The position numbers were made by a program, and so were the translations under genes. A model generated the notes under the pieces. It did not search any database, was not told where the DNA came from, and saw only the letters and a list, made by a program, of their open reading frames with translations. Below, piece after piece: positions 50,801-60,099 of a stretch of DNA of 64,000 nt (position 1 is the stretch's first letter; each line of letters begins with the position of its first letter). This stretch comes from JAGSPQ01 sp038206395 (GTDB lineage: Bacteria; Myxococcota; Myxococcia; Myxococcales; Myxococcaceae): NCBI GenBank assembly GCA_038206395.1, contig JBBRAX010000019.1, positions 40,267-104,266 on the forward strand. The letters run 5' to 3'.

Positions 50801-52021
50801 ATGCGTCGCGCGGTCATCACCGGAATCGGCACGATCTCTTCGCTTGGCCTGACCCTGCCTGAGGTCAGCGCGTCGCTGCGCAACGGCATCAGCGGCATTG
50901 GCATCGACCCCGAACGCAAGGCGCGCGGGTTCAGATCGTCACTGACTGGCATCGTCCGCGGCTTCGACCCGAATGCCCGGTTCGACCGCAAGCACCGCAA
51001 GACGATGGGCCAGCCCGCTGCGTATGGCTGCGCCGCCGCGCTCGAGGCCGTCGCTGATTCCGGCATTCCGCGCGAACGCTTCGCCCAGCCCGACGTCGGC
51101 GTCATCTTCGGCAACGACTCCACCTGTGAGGCGAACGAAGAGCTATTCAAGGCGCTGACCGCCGAGAAGCGCACCGGCGCGCTCGGCACCGGGCACATCA
51201 TCAAGGTGATGAGCTCGACAGTGAGCATGAACTTGAGCTCGATGTTCGGCGTGCAGGGGGCCTGCTGGTCGCTGTCTGCCGCGTGTGCGTCGGGGCTCCA
51301 CGCGCTCGGCCAGGCCGCGATGATGATCTCGCAGGGGATGCAGGAAATCATGATCTGCGGCGGCGCTCAGGAAACCGCCTGGCAGGGCATGGCGGCGTTC
51401 GATGCGCTCGGTGCGCTGTCGACCCGCGAGAATGATCCGACCCACGCGTCGCGCCCCTTCGACACCGGCCGCGACGGCCTCGTCCCCTCGGGTGGCGGCG
51501 CAGCGCTGATCGTCGAGGCCATCGACTCCGCCCGCGCCCGCAACGCGCACATCTATGCCGAAGTGCTCGGCTACAGCTTCTCGTGTGACGGCGGCCACCT
51601 CACCAACCCTTCGGGCGAAGGTGCCCGGCGCGCGATGGAACAGGCCCTGAGAGCCGCCCATGTGCACCCCAGCGAGCTCGACTACGTCAACGCCCACGCG
51701 ACCTCGACCCCCGCTGGCGACGCAGTCGAAGCCAGGGCGATCACCGCCGTGCTGCAGGGCCACCCGGTGCCTGTCTCGTCGACCAAGGGCCTCACCGGCC
51801 ACGAGTGCTGGATGGCCGGCGCCTCCGAGCTCGTCTACTGCGCGCTGATGATGCGCGACGGCTTCATCGCCGGAAATCCGAACCTCATCGAGGCCGACGC
51901 CGCGTGCGCGGGGCTCAACCTCCCGAAGGCGAGCTTGAACGTTCGCCCCCGCACCGTGCTGAAGAACTCGTTCGGCTTCGGCGGCACCAATGCTTCGGTC
52001 GTCTTGCGCGCGCTGACATGA
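50801..52021 (+). CDS. Beta-ketoacyl-ACP synthase (KS1)
   Basis: A 406-residue FabB/FabF-type condensing enzyme with the Cys-His-His triad: Cys162 (SAACASGL), His in NAHATSTPAGD and His in KGLTGHE. KNSFGFGGTN ends the protein. The ATG at 50801 is the natural start (MRRAVITGIG). It heads the plus-strand run KS1-FabZ-oxidoreductase-KS2, and overlaps the FabZ gene by 4 nt (ATGA). GHE in place of GHT/S is FabB-like. Confidence 0.93.
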   Translation: MRRAVITGIGTISSLGLTLPEVSASLRNGISGIGIDPERKARGFRSSLTGIVRGFDPNARFDRKHRKTMGQPAAYGCAAALEAVADSGIPRERFAQPDVGVIFGNDSTCEANEELFKALTAEKRTGALGTGHIIKVMSSTVSMNLSSMFGVQGACWSLSAACASGLHALGQAAMMISQGMQEIMICGGAQETAWQGMAAFDALGALSTRENDPTHASRPFDTGRDGLVPSGGGAALIVEAIDSARARNAHIYAEVLGYSFSCDGGHLTNPSGEGARRAMEQALRAAHVHPSELDYVNAHATSTPAGDAVEARAITAVLQGHPVPVSSTKGLTGHECWMAGASELVYCALMMRDGFIAGNPNLIEADAACAGLNLPKASLNVRPRTVLKNSFGFGGTNASVVLRALT

Positions 52022-52437
52022 GAGACGTCGCCGACGTACTGCCGCACAAGCCCCCGTTTCTCTTCGTCGACCGCATCGTCGAGCTCACCGAGACGAAGGT
52101 CGTCGGCGTGCGCCTGTTTCGCGAAGACGAGCACTTCTTCAAGGGTCACTTTCCCGATCATCCCGTCGTCCCCGGCGTGCTGCTCATGGAAGGCCTGGCC
52201 CAGACGATGGCGTACTTCGCGCTCACCCAGCGAAAGAGCGAGCGCGTCTTCCTCGTCGGCATCGATCGCGCCCGCTTCCGGTCGATCGTCGAGCCCGGAA
52301 AAGAGGTGACGTATGAGGTCACCATCGGCGAAGAAAGGTTCGGCACCCTGACCGGAAAAGGAAAAGTCATGGTCGGCAACCAAAGAATCGCCGAGGCCAC
52401 GCTGATGGGCTACGCGGGCGACGGCAAGCTGCTCTAA
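52018..52437 (+). CDS. 3-hydroxyacyl-ACP dehydratase, FabZ family
   Basis: A 139-residue hot-dog protein. LPHKPPFLFVDRIVEL and GHFPDHPVVPGVLLMEGLAQ hold the catalytic His and Glu of FabZ. It would introduce the double bonds of the cluster's product. No ketoreductase gene is in the window, so reduction must come from the general FabG. ATGA overlap with KS1 and 3 nt before the oxidoreductase gene. Confidence 0.93.
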   Translation: MRDVADVLPHKPPFLFVDRIVELTETKVVGVRLFREDEHFFKGHFPDHPVVPGVLLMEGLAQTMAYFALTQRKSERVFLVGIDRARFRSIVEPGKEVTYEVTIGEERFGTLTGKGKVMVGNQRIAEATLMGYAGDGKLL

Positions 52438-52440
52438 AAA

Positions 52441-53997
52441 ATGAAGGACACCTTTCAGCCGCAGAAGAATCTCCCCGAAGGGCACTTCGACCTGATCGTG
52501 GTCGGCTCGGGAATGGGGGGCCTCACCTGCGCCCTGATCATGGCGCGCGAGGGCTTCAAGGTCCTCGTCCTCGAGCAGCACTACCGCACCGGCGGCTGCC
52601 TCCACCGCTTCTTCCGCAAGCGCGTGCCCTTCGACACCGGGTTCCACTACCTGGGCGGCATCGGCGAAGGCGGCACCATGGGCAAGTACCTGCGCTTCAT
52701 GGGCGTCGCTGATCAGCTGAAGTGGCACGACCTCGACCCCGACGGCTTCGACGTCCTCAAGTTCCCCGACTACGAGTTCCGCGTTCCCGCCGGCTGGCCC
52801 GCGCTGACGAAGCGGCTGCACGAAGAATTTCCGGGCGAGCGCAAGGCGATCGACACCTACGCCGACGCCTGCCAGAAGATCTGCGCCGAGAGCTTCGCGT
52901 ACAGCTTTCAGAAGCCGCCGGAAGTCAGCGGCGAGTACACGAACGTCGCGCTGGCGCCTTTCATCCGCTCGTTGACGAAGAACGAGCGCCTCTACGCGGT
53001 GCTCACCGGCCAGAGCTTCCTCTACGGCGTCGACCCACCCACCACGCCGCTGGAGCTTCACGCCCTCGTGCTCGACTCGATGCTGCAGGGCCCGGTCGGC
53101 CTCGAAGGCGGCGGCGATGCATTGGCGAAGGTGATGGTCGACGCGATCAAGGCCAACGGGGGCGAGGTGCGCACGCGGACGAAGGTCACCGCGCTCGAGA
53201 TGAAAGACGGCCAGATGGAAAGCGTGACCACCGAGCGTGCGGGCCGCGCCGGCGAGCCGCCCCACAAAGATCGCATCTTCGGCCGCTGCATCATCAGCAA
53301 CGCCCACCCATCGCTGACGCTCGACCTGCTGCCGCCGGGTGTCTTCCGGCCGGCGTTCACGTCGCGCGTTCGCGAGAGTCGCAACAGCATCGGCTGCAGC
53401 GCGGTGTACTTCGAGTCGTCGTCGACGAGCGACGTCCGCCGCGACCACAACATCTATTCGTTTCCCTCGCTGAACGTCGACGACATGTACCTGGACCGCC
53501 AGCCTTCCGACACGTCGGATCGCGGCCTGTTCCTGACCTTTCCTTCCGACCGCGAGCAGGGCTGGGAACACAAGCGCGTCGTGCTGGCGCTCGGCCTGAT
53601 GGGGTGGAACGAAGTGAAGCAGTGGGAAAACACGAAGACCGGCGAACGGCCGCCCGAGTACGCGGCGTTCAAGCAGCGCCACACCCGCGAGCTGCAGGCG
53701 CAGATCGAGAAGCTGCTGCCGGATCACGCCGGGCACCTGACGCCCATCGAGACGTCGACCCCGCTGACGAACCGCGACTACACCGCCTCGCCCGAAGGCG
53801 GCCTCTACGGCCTGCGCCACGGCATGGAACGCTGGGGCCGGTACGCGCTCGCCTCCCGCACCAAGATCGACAACCTCTTCCTCACCGGCCACAGCATTCT
53901 GATGCCGGGCATCGTCGGCGTGACCATTGGAGGCTTCGTGACCTGCTCCTACCTGCTGGGCTTTGAGGCGATCTTCGATCGCGTGGCGGTCGCGTGA
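52441..53997 (+). CDS. FAD-dependent desaturase/isomerase-like oxidoreductase (CrtI/RetSat family)
   Basis: A 518-residue flavoprotein. The FAD-binding VVGSGMGGLTCALIMAREGF then KVLVLEQHYRTGGC and HRFFRKRVPFDTGFHYLGG at the N-terminus and the C-terminal GLYGLRHGMERWG and GHSILMPGIVGVTIGG are typical of the phytoene-desaturase / carotenoid-isomerase / retinol-saturase group. In a KS cluster it could isomerise or saturate double bonds of a polyene acyl chain. It overlaps the next KS gene by 4 nt (GTGA). Confidence 0.88.
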   Translation: MKDTFQPQKNLPEGHFDLIVVGSGMGGLTCALIMAREGFKVLVLEQHYRTGGCLHRFFRKRVPFDTGFHYLGGIGEGGTMGKYLRFMGVADQLKWHDLDPDGFDVLKFPDYEFRVPAGWPALTKRLHEEFPGERKAIDTYADACQKICAESFAYSFQKPPEVSGEYTNVALAPFIRSLTKNERLYAVLTGQSFLYGVDPPTTPLELHALVLDSMLQGPVGLEGGGDALAKVMVDAIKANGGEVRTRTKVTALEMKDGQMESVTTERAGRAGEPPHKDRIFGRCIISNAHPSLTLDLLPPGVFRPAFTSRVRESRNSIGCSAVYFESSSTSDVRRDHNIYSFPSLNVDDMYLDRQPSDTSDRGLFLTFPSDREQGWEHKRVVLALGLMGWNEVKQWENTKTGERPPEYAAFKQRHTRELQAQIEKLLPDHAGHLTPIETSTPLTNRDYTASPEGGLYGLRHGMERWGRYALASRTKIDNLFLTGHSILMPGIVGVTIGGFVTCSYLLGFEAIFDRVAVA

Positions 53998-55214
53998 ACC
54001 GCGTCGTCATCACCGGCTATGGCGCGCTGTCCCCCATCGGCAACACGGCGGAAGCGATCGCCCACGCGCTCGAGAACGGCAAGTCAGGCGTTCGCGCGAT
54101 GCCCGAATGGGACAAGTGGAAGGACCTTCACACCCGGGTCGGCGGCGTCGTCACCGACATCGACGAGAAGAGCATCCCCCGCGAGTACCGGCGGTCGATG
54201 GGCCGGGTCGCGATCCTCGCGGCGCTGGCGGCGAAAGATGCGATCGCCCACGCGAAGCTGACCCCAGCGCTGCTGGCCTCGCACCGCGCCGGCTTGTCGA
54301 TTGGGCAGACCGTCGGCAGCCCGTCGGCGATGCAGGTGTACTTCGACACGCTGCGTGAGTCGGGCCCGCGCGGCCTGAAGTCGACGACCTTTCTTCAGCT
54401 GATGTCGCACTCGGCGGCGACCAACGTCGCGCTGATGCACCACATCAAGGGCCGCGTCTGGGCGCCCGTCGCCGCGTGCGCGTCCAGCAGCCAGGCGATT
54501 GGTCAGGGCTTCGAGACCATTCGCGCCGGCGCGCAGGACGTGATGCTCTGCGGCGGCACGGAAGAGCTTCACTCGACCACCGCGATCACCTTCGACATCG
54601 TCGGCGGCACCTCGCGCGCCTTCAACGATCAACCGCAGCTCACGCCCCGCCCCTTCGAGAAGCGGCGCGACGGCCTGGTGGTGGCAGAAGGCGCGGGCAT
54701 CGTGGTGCTCGAGTCACTGGATCACGCGATCGCCCGCGGCGTCCCCATCTATGGCGAGATCCTCGGCTTCGCGACCACCTGCGACGCCGAGCACATGTCG
54801 TCACCCGACCAGGCCGGCATGGCGCGCACGATGGCGCTGGCGCTCGAGTCGGCAGGCCTCAAGCCCAACGACATCGGCTACGTGAATGGGCACGCCACCG
54901 GCACCGCGCAGGGCGACGGCGTCGAGGCGCAGGCGACCGTGCAGGTGATGGGCGACCAGGTTCCGCTGTCTTCGACCAAGGGCCACACTGGCCACACGCT
55001 CGCTGCCTGCGGAGCGCTCGAGGTCATCTTCAGCCTCCTGATGATGGATCGCGGCTTTCTCGCGCCGACCCTTCACCTCGAGCAGATCGCCGACGAGGCG
55101 AAAGGCCCGAACCACCTGCGCGAGGTCGTGCGGCGCAAGGTCAGCCGGGTGATGAGCAACAACTTCGCTTTCGGCGGCATCAACACGTCGCTGATCATCG
55201 GCGCGCCGAGCTGA
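53994..55214 (+). CDS. Beta-ketoacyl-ACP synthase (KS2)
   Basis: A 406-residue FabF-type condensing enzyme starting GTG 53994, overlapping the oxidoreductase stop. The triad is intact: Cys162 (VAACASSS), His in NGHATGTAQGD and His in KGHTGHTLA. MSNNFAFGGINTSL ends the protein. It is last in the first plus-strand run; the Ser/Thr kinase converges on it 18 bp downstream. Confidence 0.94.
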   Translation: MNRVVITGYGALSPIGNTAEAIAHALENGKSGVRAMPEWDKWKDLHTRVGGVVTDIDEKSIPREYRRSMGRVAILAALAAKDAIAHAKLTPALLASHRAGLSIGQTVGSPSAMQVYFDTLRESGPRGLKSTTFLQLMSHSAATNVALMHHIKGRVWAPVAACASSSQAIGQGFETIRAGAQDVMLCGGTEELHSTTAITFDIVGGTSRAFNDQPQLTPRPFEKRRDGLVVAEGAGIVVLESLDHAIARGVPIYGEILGFATTCDAEHMSSPDQAGMARTMALALESAGLKPNDIGYVNGHATGTAQGDGVEAQATVQVMGDQVPLSSTKGHTGHTLAACGALEVIFSLLMMDRGFLAPTLHLEQIADEAKGPNHLREVVRRKVSRVMSNNFAFGGINTSLIIGAPS

Positions 55215-55232
55215 AGGGCACGTAGGCGGCTG

Positions 55233-57530
55233 CTACTCGAGGGCCATCTTCGGGCCCCACCACAGGTAGCCGCCCGCTTCCTTGCAGCGCACCATCGCCC
55301 AGCCGGCCTTCATGTGCTGGTCGGGCTCGCGGGTGTCTTCCGCGAAGTTGCGGTGGCGAATGTTGTCGCTGTTGTTCGCCGCGATCACGTCTTCGAACCT
55401 GAAGACCTTCTTGAAGGGCAATCGCACCTCGCAATTCGTCCAGTTGAAGGTGCTGTCGTTGAAGAGCATCACGCCGCGCGAGGACTCGTTGGTGATGCGG
55501 CCCTTGAGCACCAGCGCCTCTTTCTTCACGGGCGCGGCGACGGCGGCAGGGAGCTCTTCTTTTTTCTCGGCCGGCTTCGCGTCACCCGGAAAGGGCCTGG
55601 GGGTGATCGCGGGCTCTGGCGTCTTGGCCGGAGCGGGCGTGATCGCGGCAGCAGCGGCGACGCGTTCGGCCTTCTTGCGGCCGCCCTTGTCGATCACCGC
55701 GAACATCGGCAGGCCTTTCGGCACCTGAACCCCTTCGTCGACGCGGCCAATCGGCCCCTTCAGTTCCATGATCGCGCCGGCGCCGTACGTCTCACGCATG
55801 GCAGTGCCCGCGATCGGGCCACCGACCACGGTCAGCTCGTCGCCGATCTTCAGCTTGGTCTTCTTGCTCGGGCGCACCCACAGCTCGCCCTTGTCGCGGA
55901 ACATCGCCAGCGTCTCGCCCTGCACTTCCGTGCGCGTCAGGGGGGCCGCGATCAGCTCGGGCGTCTTCGTCGGTGTCTCGATCTTCTCTTCGGCCGGCTT
56001 GTCTTCCGGCTTCACTTCCACCGCTTCGAGCTTCTCTTCTTCCGGCTTCGCGACGATGAGCTCCTTCGGCTCTTCCGTCTTCGGCGGTTCCACCACCACC
56101 GCGTCGCCACCGCGCTGGGTGTACAGGTAGCCACCGCCGGCCAGCGCGAGCAAGGCCACCGCGAGCACGGCGATCAGCGGGCCGTTGCTCTTCTGAATCT
56201 TCAGCTCGTCTTCCGTCGCGTCGACCCCGACAAAGCTCTCACGCGGCTGCTGCATCGGCGATGAGGGCGGCCGCATCGGCGCGGGAGTCGCTGGCCGCGG
56301 CGTCACCGGCCGATCGAGCTGCAACGGCCTTGGGGCTGGAGACAGTGAGCCCGACAGCGCGCGCTGGGGGCCCGTCAGCGGCTGCACTGCGGCAGGAGGC
56401 CGCAGCATCGTGCCTTCAAGCTTGATCCGCTCGCTCTTGCCGGTGTCAGCGACCGCGTCGAGGTCGCGTGACGACTGGCGAATCGCCGTGCCCGCGTATT
56501 CGGCCGGACGCGACTGCACCTTCGGCGAGCTGCCCTTCTTGCGATCGCTCGACAGCTTCGACTGCAGGTTCCGTTCGGCCGCGAACTCTTCGGGGCACAT
56601 CGACCGCACGTAGTTGCCGACGTCTTCCGACGACACCGACAGGTTCTCGCGCACCAGCAGCTCGTTGAGGGCGCGCGAAAAATCGTCCGCGCGGTTGTAC
56701 CGGGCCGATGGATCCGCGGCGAGCGCGCGCATCACCGTGCGATCCAGCGTCTCGGAAACCTCGGGCCGAATCGAGCGCAGCGAGACGACCTTCGGGAAGG
56801 CCATCTGGGCGACCATCTCGCCCACCGTGCCGCCGAGGAACAGGGGCCGGCCCGCGATCAGTTCCCAGAGGACGATGCCCGCCGAATAGATGTCGCTGCG
56901 GTGATCGACGGGCTCGCCCTTCGCCTGCTCGGGCGACATGTACCCGAGCTTGCCGAGCACCGTCGACGGCATGGTGTGCTTGCTGCGGGCCGTGCTCTTC
57001 GCGAGCCCGAAGTCGATCACCTTGACCTCGCCCTCGTAGCTGACCATCACGTTCTGCGGCGAGACGTCGCGGTGAACGATGCCCAGCGCCGCGCCATCGG
57101 CTCCGACTTTGCGGTGCGCGTAGCCCAGCGCTTCGGTGATCTGCTGGCCGATCAGCACCGCGATCTGAACCGGCACCATCGCGTGCATGCCCTTCACGCG
57201 ATCTTCCACCCGCGAAAGATCGACGCCCGCGACGTACTCGATCGCCATGTAGAGGGTCTCGTCGACGTCCCCCATGTCGTACACCTGCGCGATGTTGCTG
57301 TGCGTGAGGTGGGTGAGGACCTTCGCCTCGTGGTGGAAGCGATCGACGAACTGGGGATCCGTCATCATCTGCGGGAGGATCGTCTTGACGATGCAGAGCT
57401 TCTCGAAGCCAGCAGCGCCCGTGAGCCGCGCGAGATGAACCTCGCCCATTCCTCCCTGACCCAGCAGGTACATCAGCTCGTATCTACCGAGGAATCTCGG
57501 CTGGGCACCGTTTTGCGGCTGGCTCGCCAT
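55233..57530 (-). CDS. Membrane-anchored Ser/Thr protein kinase with exported double-domain tail
   Basis: A 765-residue eukaryotic-type kinase. Residues ~16-285: GQGGMGEVHLA, Lys in CIVKTIL, HRDVSPQNVMV, DFGLAKS, SPEQAKGEPVDHRSDIYS. A Pro/Ser-rich linker, one membrane helix (PLIAVLAVALLALAGGGYLY, about 440-460) and an extracytoplasmic part follow. That part has an SH3-like domain (ETLAMFRDKGELWVRPSKKTKL), a Pro/Ala linker and a terminal domain (LKGRITNESSRGVMLFNDST, NWTNCEVRLP) shared with the 49733-50392 protein. It sits between the two halves of the KS cluster on the other strand and probably senses an envelope signal. Confidence 0.93.
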   Translation of the reverse strand: MASQPQNGAQPRFLGRYELMYLLGQGGMGEVHLARLTGAAGFEKLCIVKTILPQMMTDPQFVDRFHHEAKVLTHLTHSNIAQVYDMGDVDETLYMAIEYVAGVDLSRVEDRVKGMHAMVPVQIAVLIGQQITEALGYAHRKVGADGAALGIVHRDVSPQNVMVSYEGEVKVIDFGLAKSTARSKHTMPSTVLGKLGYMSPEQAKGEPVDHRSDIYSAGIVLWELIAGRPLFLGGTVGEMVAQMAFPKVVSLRSIRPEVSETLDRTVMRALAADPSARYNRADDFSRALNELLVRENLSVSSEDVGNYVRSMCPEEFAAERNLQSKLSSDRKKGSSPKVQSRPAEYAGTAIRQSSRDLDAVADTGKSERIKLEGTMLRPPAAVQPLTGPQRALSGSLSPAPRPLQLDRPVTPRPATPAPMRPPSSPMQQPRESFVGVDATEDELKIQKSNGPLIAVLAVALLALAGGGYLYTQRGGDAVVVEPPKTEEPKELIVAKPEEEKLEAVEVKPEDKPAEEKIETPTKTPELIAAPLTRTEVQGETLAMFRDKGELWVRPSKKTKLKIGDELTVVGGPIAGTAMRETYGAGAIMELKGPIGRVDEGVQVPKGLPMFAVIDKGGRKKAERVAAAAAITPAPAKTPEPAITPRPFPGDAKPAEKKEELPAAVAAPVKKEALVLKGRITNESSRGVMLFNDSTFNWTNCEVRLPFKKVFRFEDVIAANNSDNIRHRNFAEDTREPDQHMKAGWAMVRCKEAGGYLWWGPKMALE

Positions 57531-57539
57531 GGCGCGTCA

Positions 57540-57545
57540 TACTAA
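57540..57545. promoter_or_regulatory. Overlapping divergent -10-like elements between the kinase and plsC-like genes
   Basis: TACTAA on the plus strand ends 12 nt before GTG 57558; its complement region reads TAGTAT toward the kinase ATG (57530), 8 nt away. Only 27 bp separate the start codons, so transcripts would be nearly or fully leaderless and the two promoters mutually exclusive. No clear -35 is seen. Confidence 0.3.
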
Positions 57546-57557
57546 CCCCAGCCATCC

Positions 57558-58280
57558 GTGATTGGTTCCTTTCTGCTCTGGGCCTGGGTCTGGATTCTCG
57601 GCGCGTCCCTCTCAACCCTCGCGGTGATCCTCAGCGTCCCGTTCAACCCGTGGACGGATCCGAAGCGCGTCGTGGTCGGCTACCTGAGCCAGGCCTGGGG
57701 GCGCGGCGTGATGTGGGTCTTGCCGGGAATCACCATCGAGGCCCGCGGCTTTGAGCACCTGAAAGGCGGTGGGGTGATGTTGGTGCCGAACCACAGCTCG
57801 ATCAGCGACGTGATCATGCTGCTGGCCGCCCTGCCCCAATTCAAGTTCATGGCCAAGGCGCCGCTGTTCTGGATCCCCCCGATCGGTTGGCACCTCTACC
57901 TGGCGGGCTACATCCGCGCGGGCACCGGTGACGAATCCGACGCGCCCCGGGTGCTGCACGCCTGTCGCAAGTGGCTGAAACTGGGCTGCCACGTGCTCTG
58001 GTTCCCCGAAGGGCACCGCTCTTTCGACGGCGCAGTGAAGCGCTTCAAGACGGGCGCCTTTGTCGCGGCAAAGGAGGCCGGGGTGAAGGTGGTGCCGGTG
58101 GCGATCACCGGCACTCCCAGCGTGATCAAGAACCGCAGCCTTCGTTACTTCTTCAAGGGCATTCGCGTTCAGATCACGCTACTTCCCGGATTCACCGTCG
58201 ACGGAGAGCCCAAAGCCGCCGCCCAGAGAGCCCGGGAGATCGTGGCGAAGCAGGTCGCCCTGCAGCGCGCCACCGAGTGA
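57558..58280 (+). CDS. 1-acyl-glycerol-3-phosphate acyltransferase-like protein (PlsC family)
   Basis: A 240-residue membrane acyltransferase starting GTG 57558. An N-terminal membrane helix is followed by the HX4D motif NHSSISDV and FPEGHRS, the two catalytic signatures of the LPLAT/PlsC family. It heads the second plus-strand run of the cluster and could move the cluster's acyl product from ACP to a glycerolipid or another acceptor. It lies 2 nt ahead of the next KS gene. Confidence 0.92.
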   Translation: MIGSFLLWAWVWILGASLSTLAVILSVPFNPWTDPKRVVVGYLSQAWGRGVMWVLPGITIEARGFEHLKGGGVMLVPNHSSISDVIMLLAALPQFKFMAKAPLFWIPPIGWHLYLAGYIRAGTGDESDAPRVLHACRKWLKLGCHVLWFPEGHRSFDGAVKRFKTGAFVAAKEAGVKVVPVAITGTPSVIKNRSLRYFFKGIRVQITLLPGFTVDGEPKAAAQRAREIVAKQVALQRATE

Positions 58281-58282
58281 CC

Positions 58283-59395
58283 ATGCCAGTCGCCATCACC
58301 TCTTACGGAATCGTCAGCGCCCACGGCCAGGGACTGCAGGCCCTCGCCTCCGAGCTGCGCGCCGGCCGCACCGGCGTGCGCAAGCTCACCGCGTTCCCTG
58401 CCGAAGGGCTCTGCAGCGATCTGGCTGCCCAGGTCCCGGTCGAGACGAAGGGCGATCGCGCGCTCGGGCTGTTGAAGCTCGCCGCTGAAGAAGCGGTCGG
58501 CTGGCGCGAGTGGGCCCCTTCGCCTCGCCGGGCGGTGTTGCTCGGCTCGACCAAGGGCTCCCTGCCCCGCGTGCTCGATCAGGGCGAGGTCGACCCCTTC
58601 GCGCACCTGACTGCTTTTCTCGCCGAGCGCGTTCGGGCCCGAGGGCCGGTTCGCGCGATCGGGGCGGCGTGTGCCTCGAGCAGCGCAGCGATCGGTGCCG
58701 CGCTGCAGCTGATCGATGCCGGAGTCGTCGACGAGGCGGTGGTGGCCGGCGTCGAAGCGCTGCACCCGTTCGTCTACGCCGGGTTTCATGCGCTGAAGGC
58801 GATGTCGGCAAAGCCGGCCGCTCCGTTCGATGCGAACCGAATGGGGCTGTCGATGGGCGAAGGCGCGGCGGTGCTGGTGCTCGAGAGCGCGGGAAGCGCG
58901 ACCGCCAATCGCCGGAAGCCGCTGGGGTGGATCGATGGGTTCGGCGCGGCGTCGGACGCGAACGATCAGACAGCGCCGCACCCCGAAGGCGATGGGCTCT
59001 TGCGCGCTTGCCAGGCGGCGCTGAAGTCGTCGCAGCTGACGGTGAAGGACATCGGCCGGTACCACGCCCACGGCACCGCCACGGTGCAGAACGACGCGAT
59101 GGAAGCTGCGATGTGCGCGCGGCTCTTCGGGCCCAAAGGAATTCCGGTCTGCGCGAGCAAAGGGTCGATTGGCCACACCCTTGGAGCTGCCGGCGTCCTC
59201 GACCTCATCGGCTGCCTCGCCGCGCTCGACGCAAGGGAGCTCTGGCCCATCGTCGGGCTCGATCGGCTCGACCCGAAGCTCAGCATCGACCCGGTCACCG
59301 TCATCCGCCAGCACGAGGCGCCCCGTGCGCTGATCGCGACCGCAGGGTTCGGCGGCATCAACGCCGCGCTGCTGGTGCGGAGGCACGACCCATGA
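58283..59395 (+). CDS. Beta-ketoacyl synthase (KS3)
   Basis: A 370-residue ketosynthase, somewhat shorter than FabF (about 410) at the N-terminal cap. The triad is present: Cys130 (GAACASSS), His in HAHGTATVQND and His in KGSIGHTLG. TAGFGGINAALLV ends the protein. It overlaps the Cys-less partner gene by 4 nt (ATGA). The 1:1 coupling suggests a KS/chain-length-factor-like heterodimer. Confidence 0.92.
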   Translation: MPVAITSYGIVSAHGQGLQALASELRAGRTGVRKLTAFPAEGLCSDLAAQVPVETKGDRALGLLKLAAEEAVGWREWAPSPRRAVLLGSTKGSLPRVLDQGEVDPFAHLTAFLAERVRARGPVRAIGAACASSSAAIGAALQLIDAGVVDEAVVAGVEALHPFVYAGFHALKAMSAKPAAPFDANRMGLSMGEGAAVLVLESAGSATANRRKPLGWIDGFGAASDANDQTAPHPEGDGLLRACQAALKSSQLTVKDIGRYHAHGTATVQNDAMEAAMCARLFGPKGIPVCASKGSIGHTLGAAGVLDLIGCLAALDARELWPIVGLDRLDPKLSIDPVTVIRQHEAPRALIATAGFGGINAALLVRRHDP

Positions 59396-60099
59396 CCGCC
59401 GGCATTTCGCGCTGGGCCGCGTGGACGGCGAAGGGCGTCACGATTGGAGGCGACCCGCCGGAGCTCGCCGATGGCCCCCTGGGCGCCTGGGCCGAGGCGC
59501 CGCCGCTGTCGAAGATTCACCCGAAGGCGCGTCGCCCGCATCCGCAGGCCAGGGCCCTGGTTCAGCTGGCGTCCGTCGTGCTGCACGACAAGCGGATCGA
59601 AGGCCTCGCGCTGACCCTTGGCTCGGCCAGCGGCAGCGCTGGACCCGATCGCGAGTTCAACGAAGAGCTTACGAAGAAGGGCCTGGGCTTCGGCGGGCCG
59701 TCGCTCTTCGTCTACACCCTGCCGTCTGCTCCGCTCGGAGAGCTCGCCGTCGCGTTCAACGCGAAGGGAGCGATCACCACCGTCAGCTCGGGCGCCGCGA
59801 GTGGGCTGACCGCTGTTGCGACCGCGATCGACGACGTCGACTCTGGGCGCGCGCCGGCGGTGCTCTGCGGCGGTTTCGAGTGGGGCACGAAGGCCGACTT
59901 CATCTGCCTCTTTTTGATCGAAGCGCAGGGGCCGGTGACGATCACAGGCTCCACGGGCTACGGCGAGACGCCCGATGGTCCGCGCGGCGACCTGCTCGAT
60001 CTCGCCGCTGCGGTCGCCAGTGGCCAGCCGTTCAGCCTCACCTCGGCCGATCGCCTCGGCTTCTGGGCGCAGATCGAATCGATGGGAGAAATGCAGTGA
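59392..60099 (+). CDS. KS-like protein lacking the catalytic Cys (chain-length-factor-like), partner A
   Basis: A 235-residue protein corresponding to the N-terminal half of a ketosynthase. TTVSSGAASGLTAV aligns with the KS active-site loop (A-C-A-S-G), with Ala135 in the Cys position. The C-terminal thiolase half with both His is absent. The second half of the protein (LCGGFEWGTKADFICLFLIEA) keeps the KS core pattern. It is sandwiched by ATGA and GTGA overlaps between KS3 and KS4. It resembles the short KS-like partners seen in aryl-polyene and related clusters (inference). Confidence 0.82.
   Translation: MTAGISRWAAWTAKGVTIGGDPPELADGPLGAWAEAPPLSKIHPKARRPHPQARALVQLASVVLHDKRIEGLALTLGSASGSAGPDREFNEELTKKGLGFGGPSLFVYTLPSAPLGELAVAFNAKGAITTVSSGAASGLTAVATAIDDVDSGRAPAVLCGGFEWGTKADFICLFLIEAQGPVTITGSTGYGETPDGPRGDLLDLAAAVASGQPFSLTSADRLGFWAQIESMGEMQ

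Noticed and set aside
51835..53892. About 685-codon open frame antisense to FabZ and the oxidoreductase
   Set aside because: Covers two well-supported genes and reads as Arg/Ala/Val/His-rich low-information sequence with no recognisable motif.
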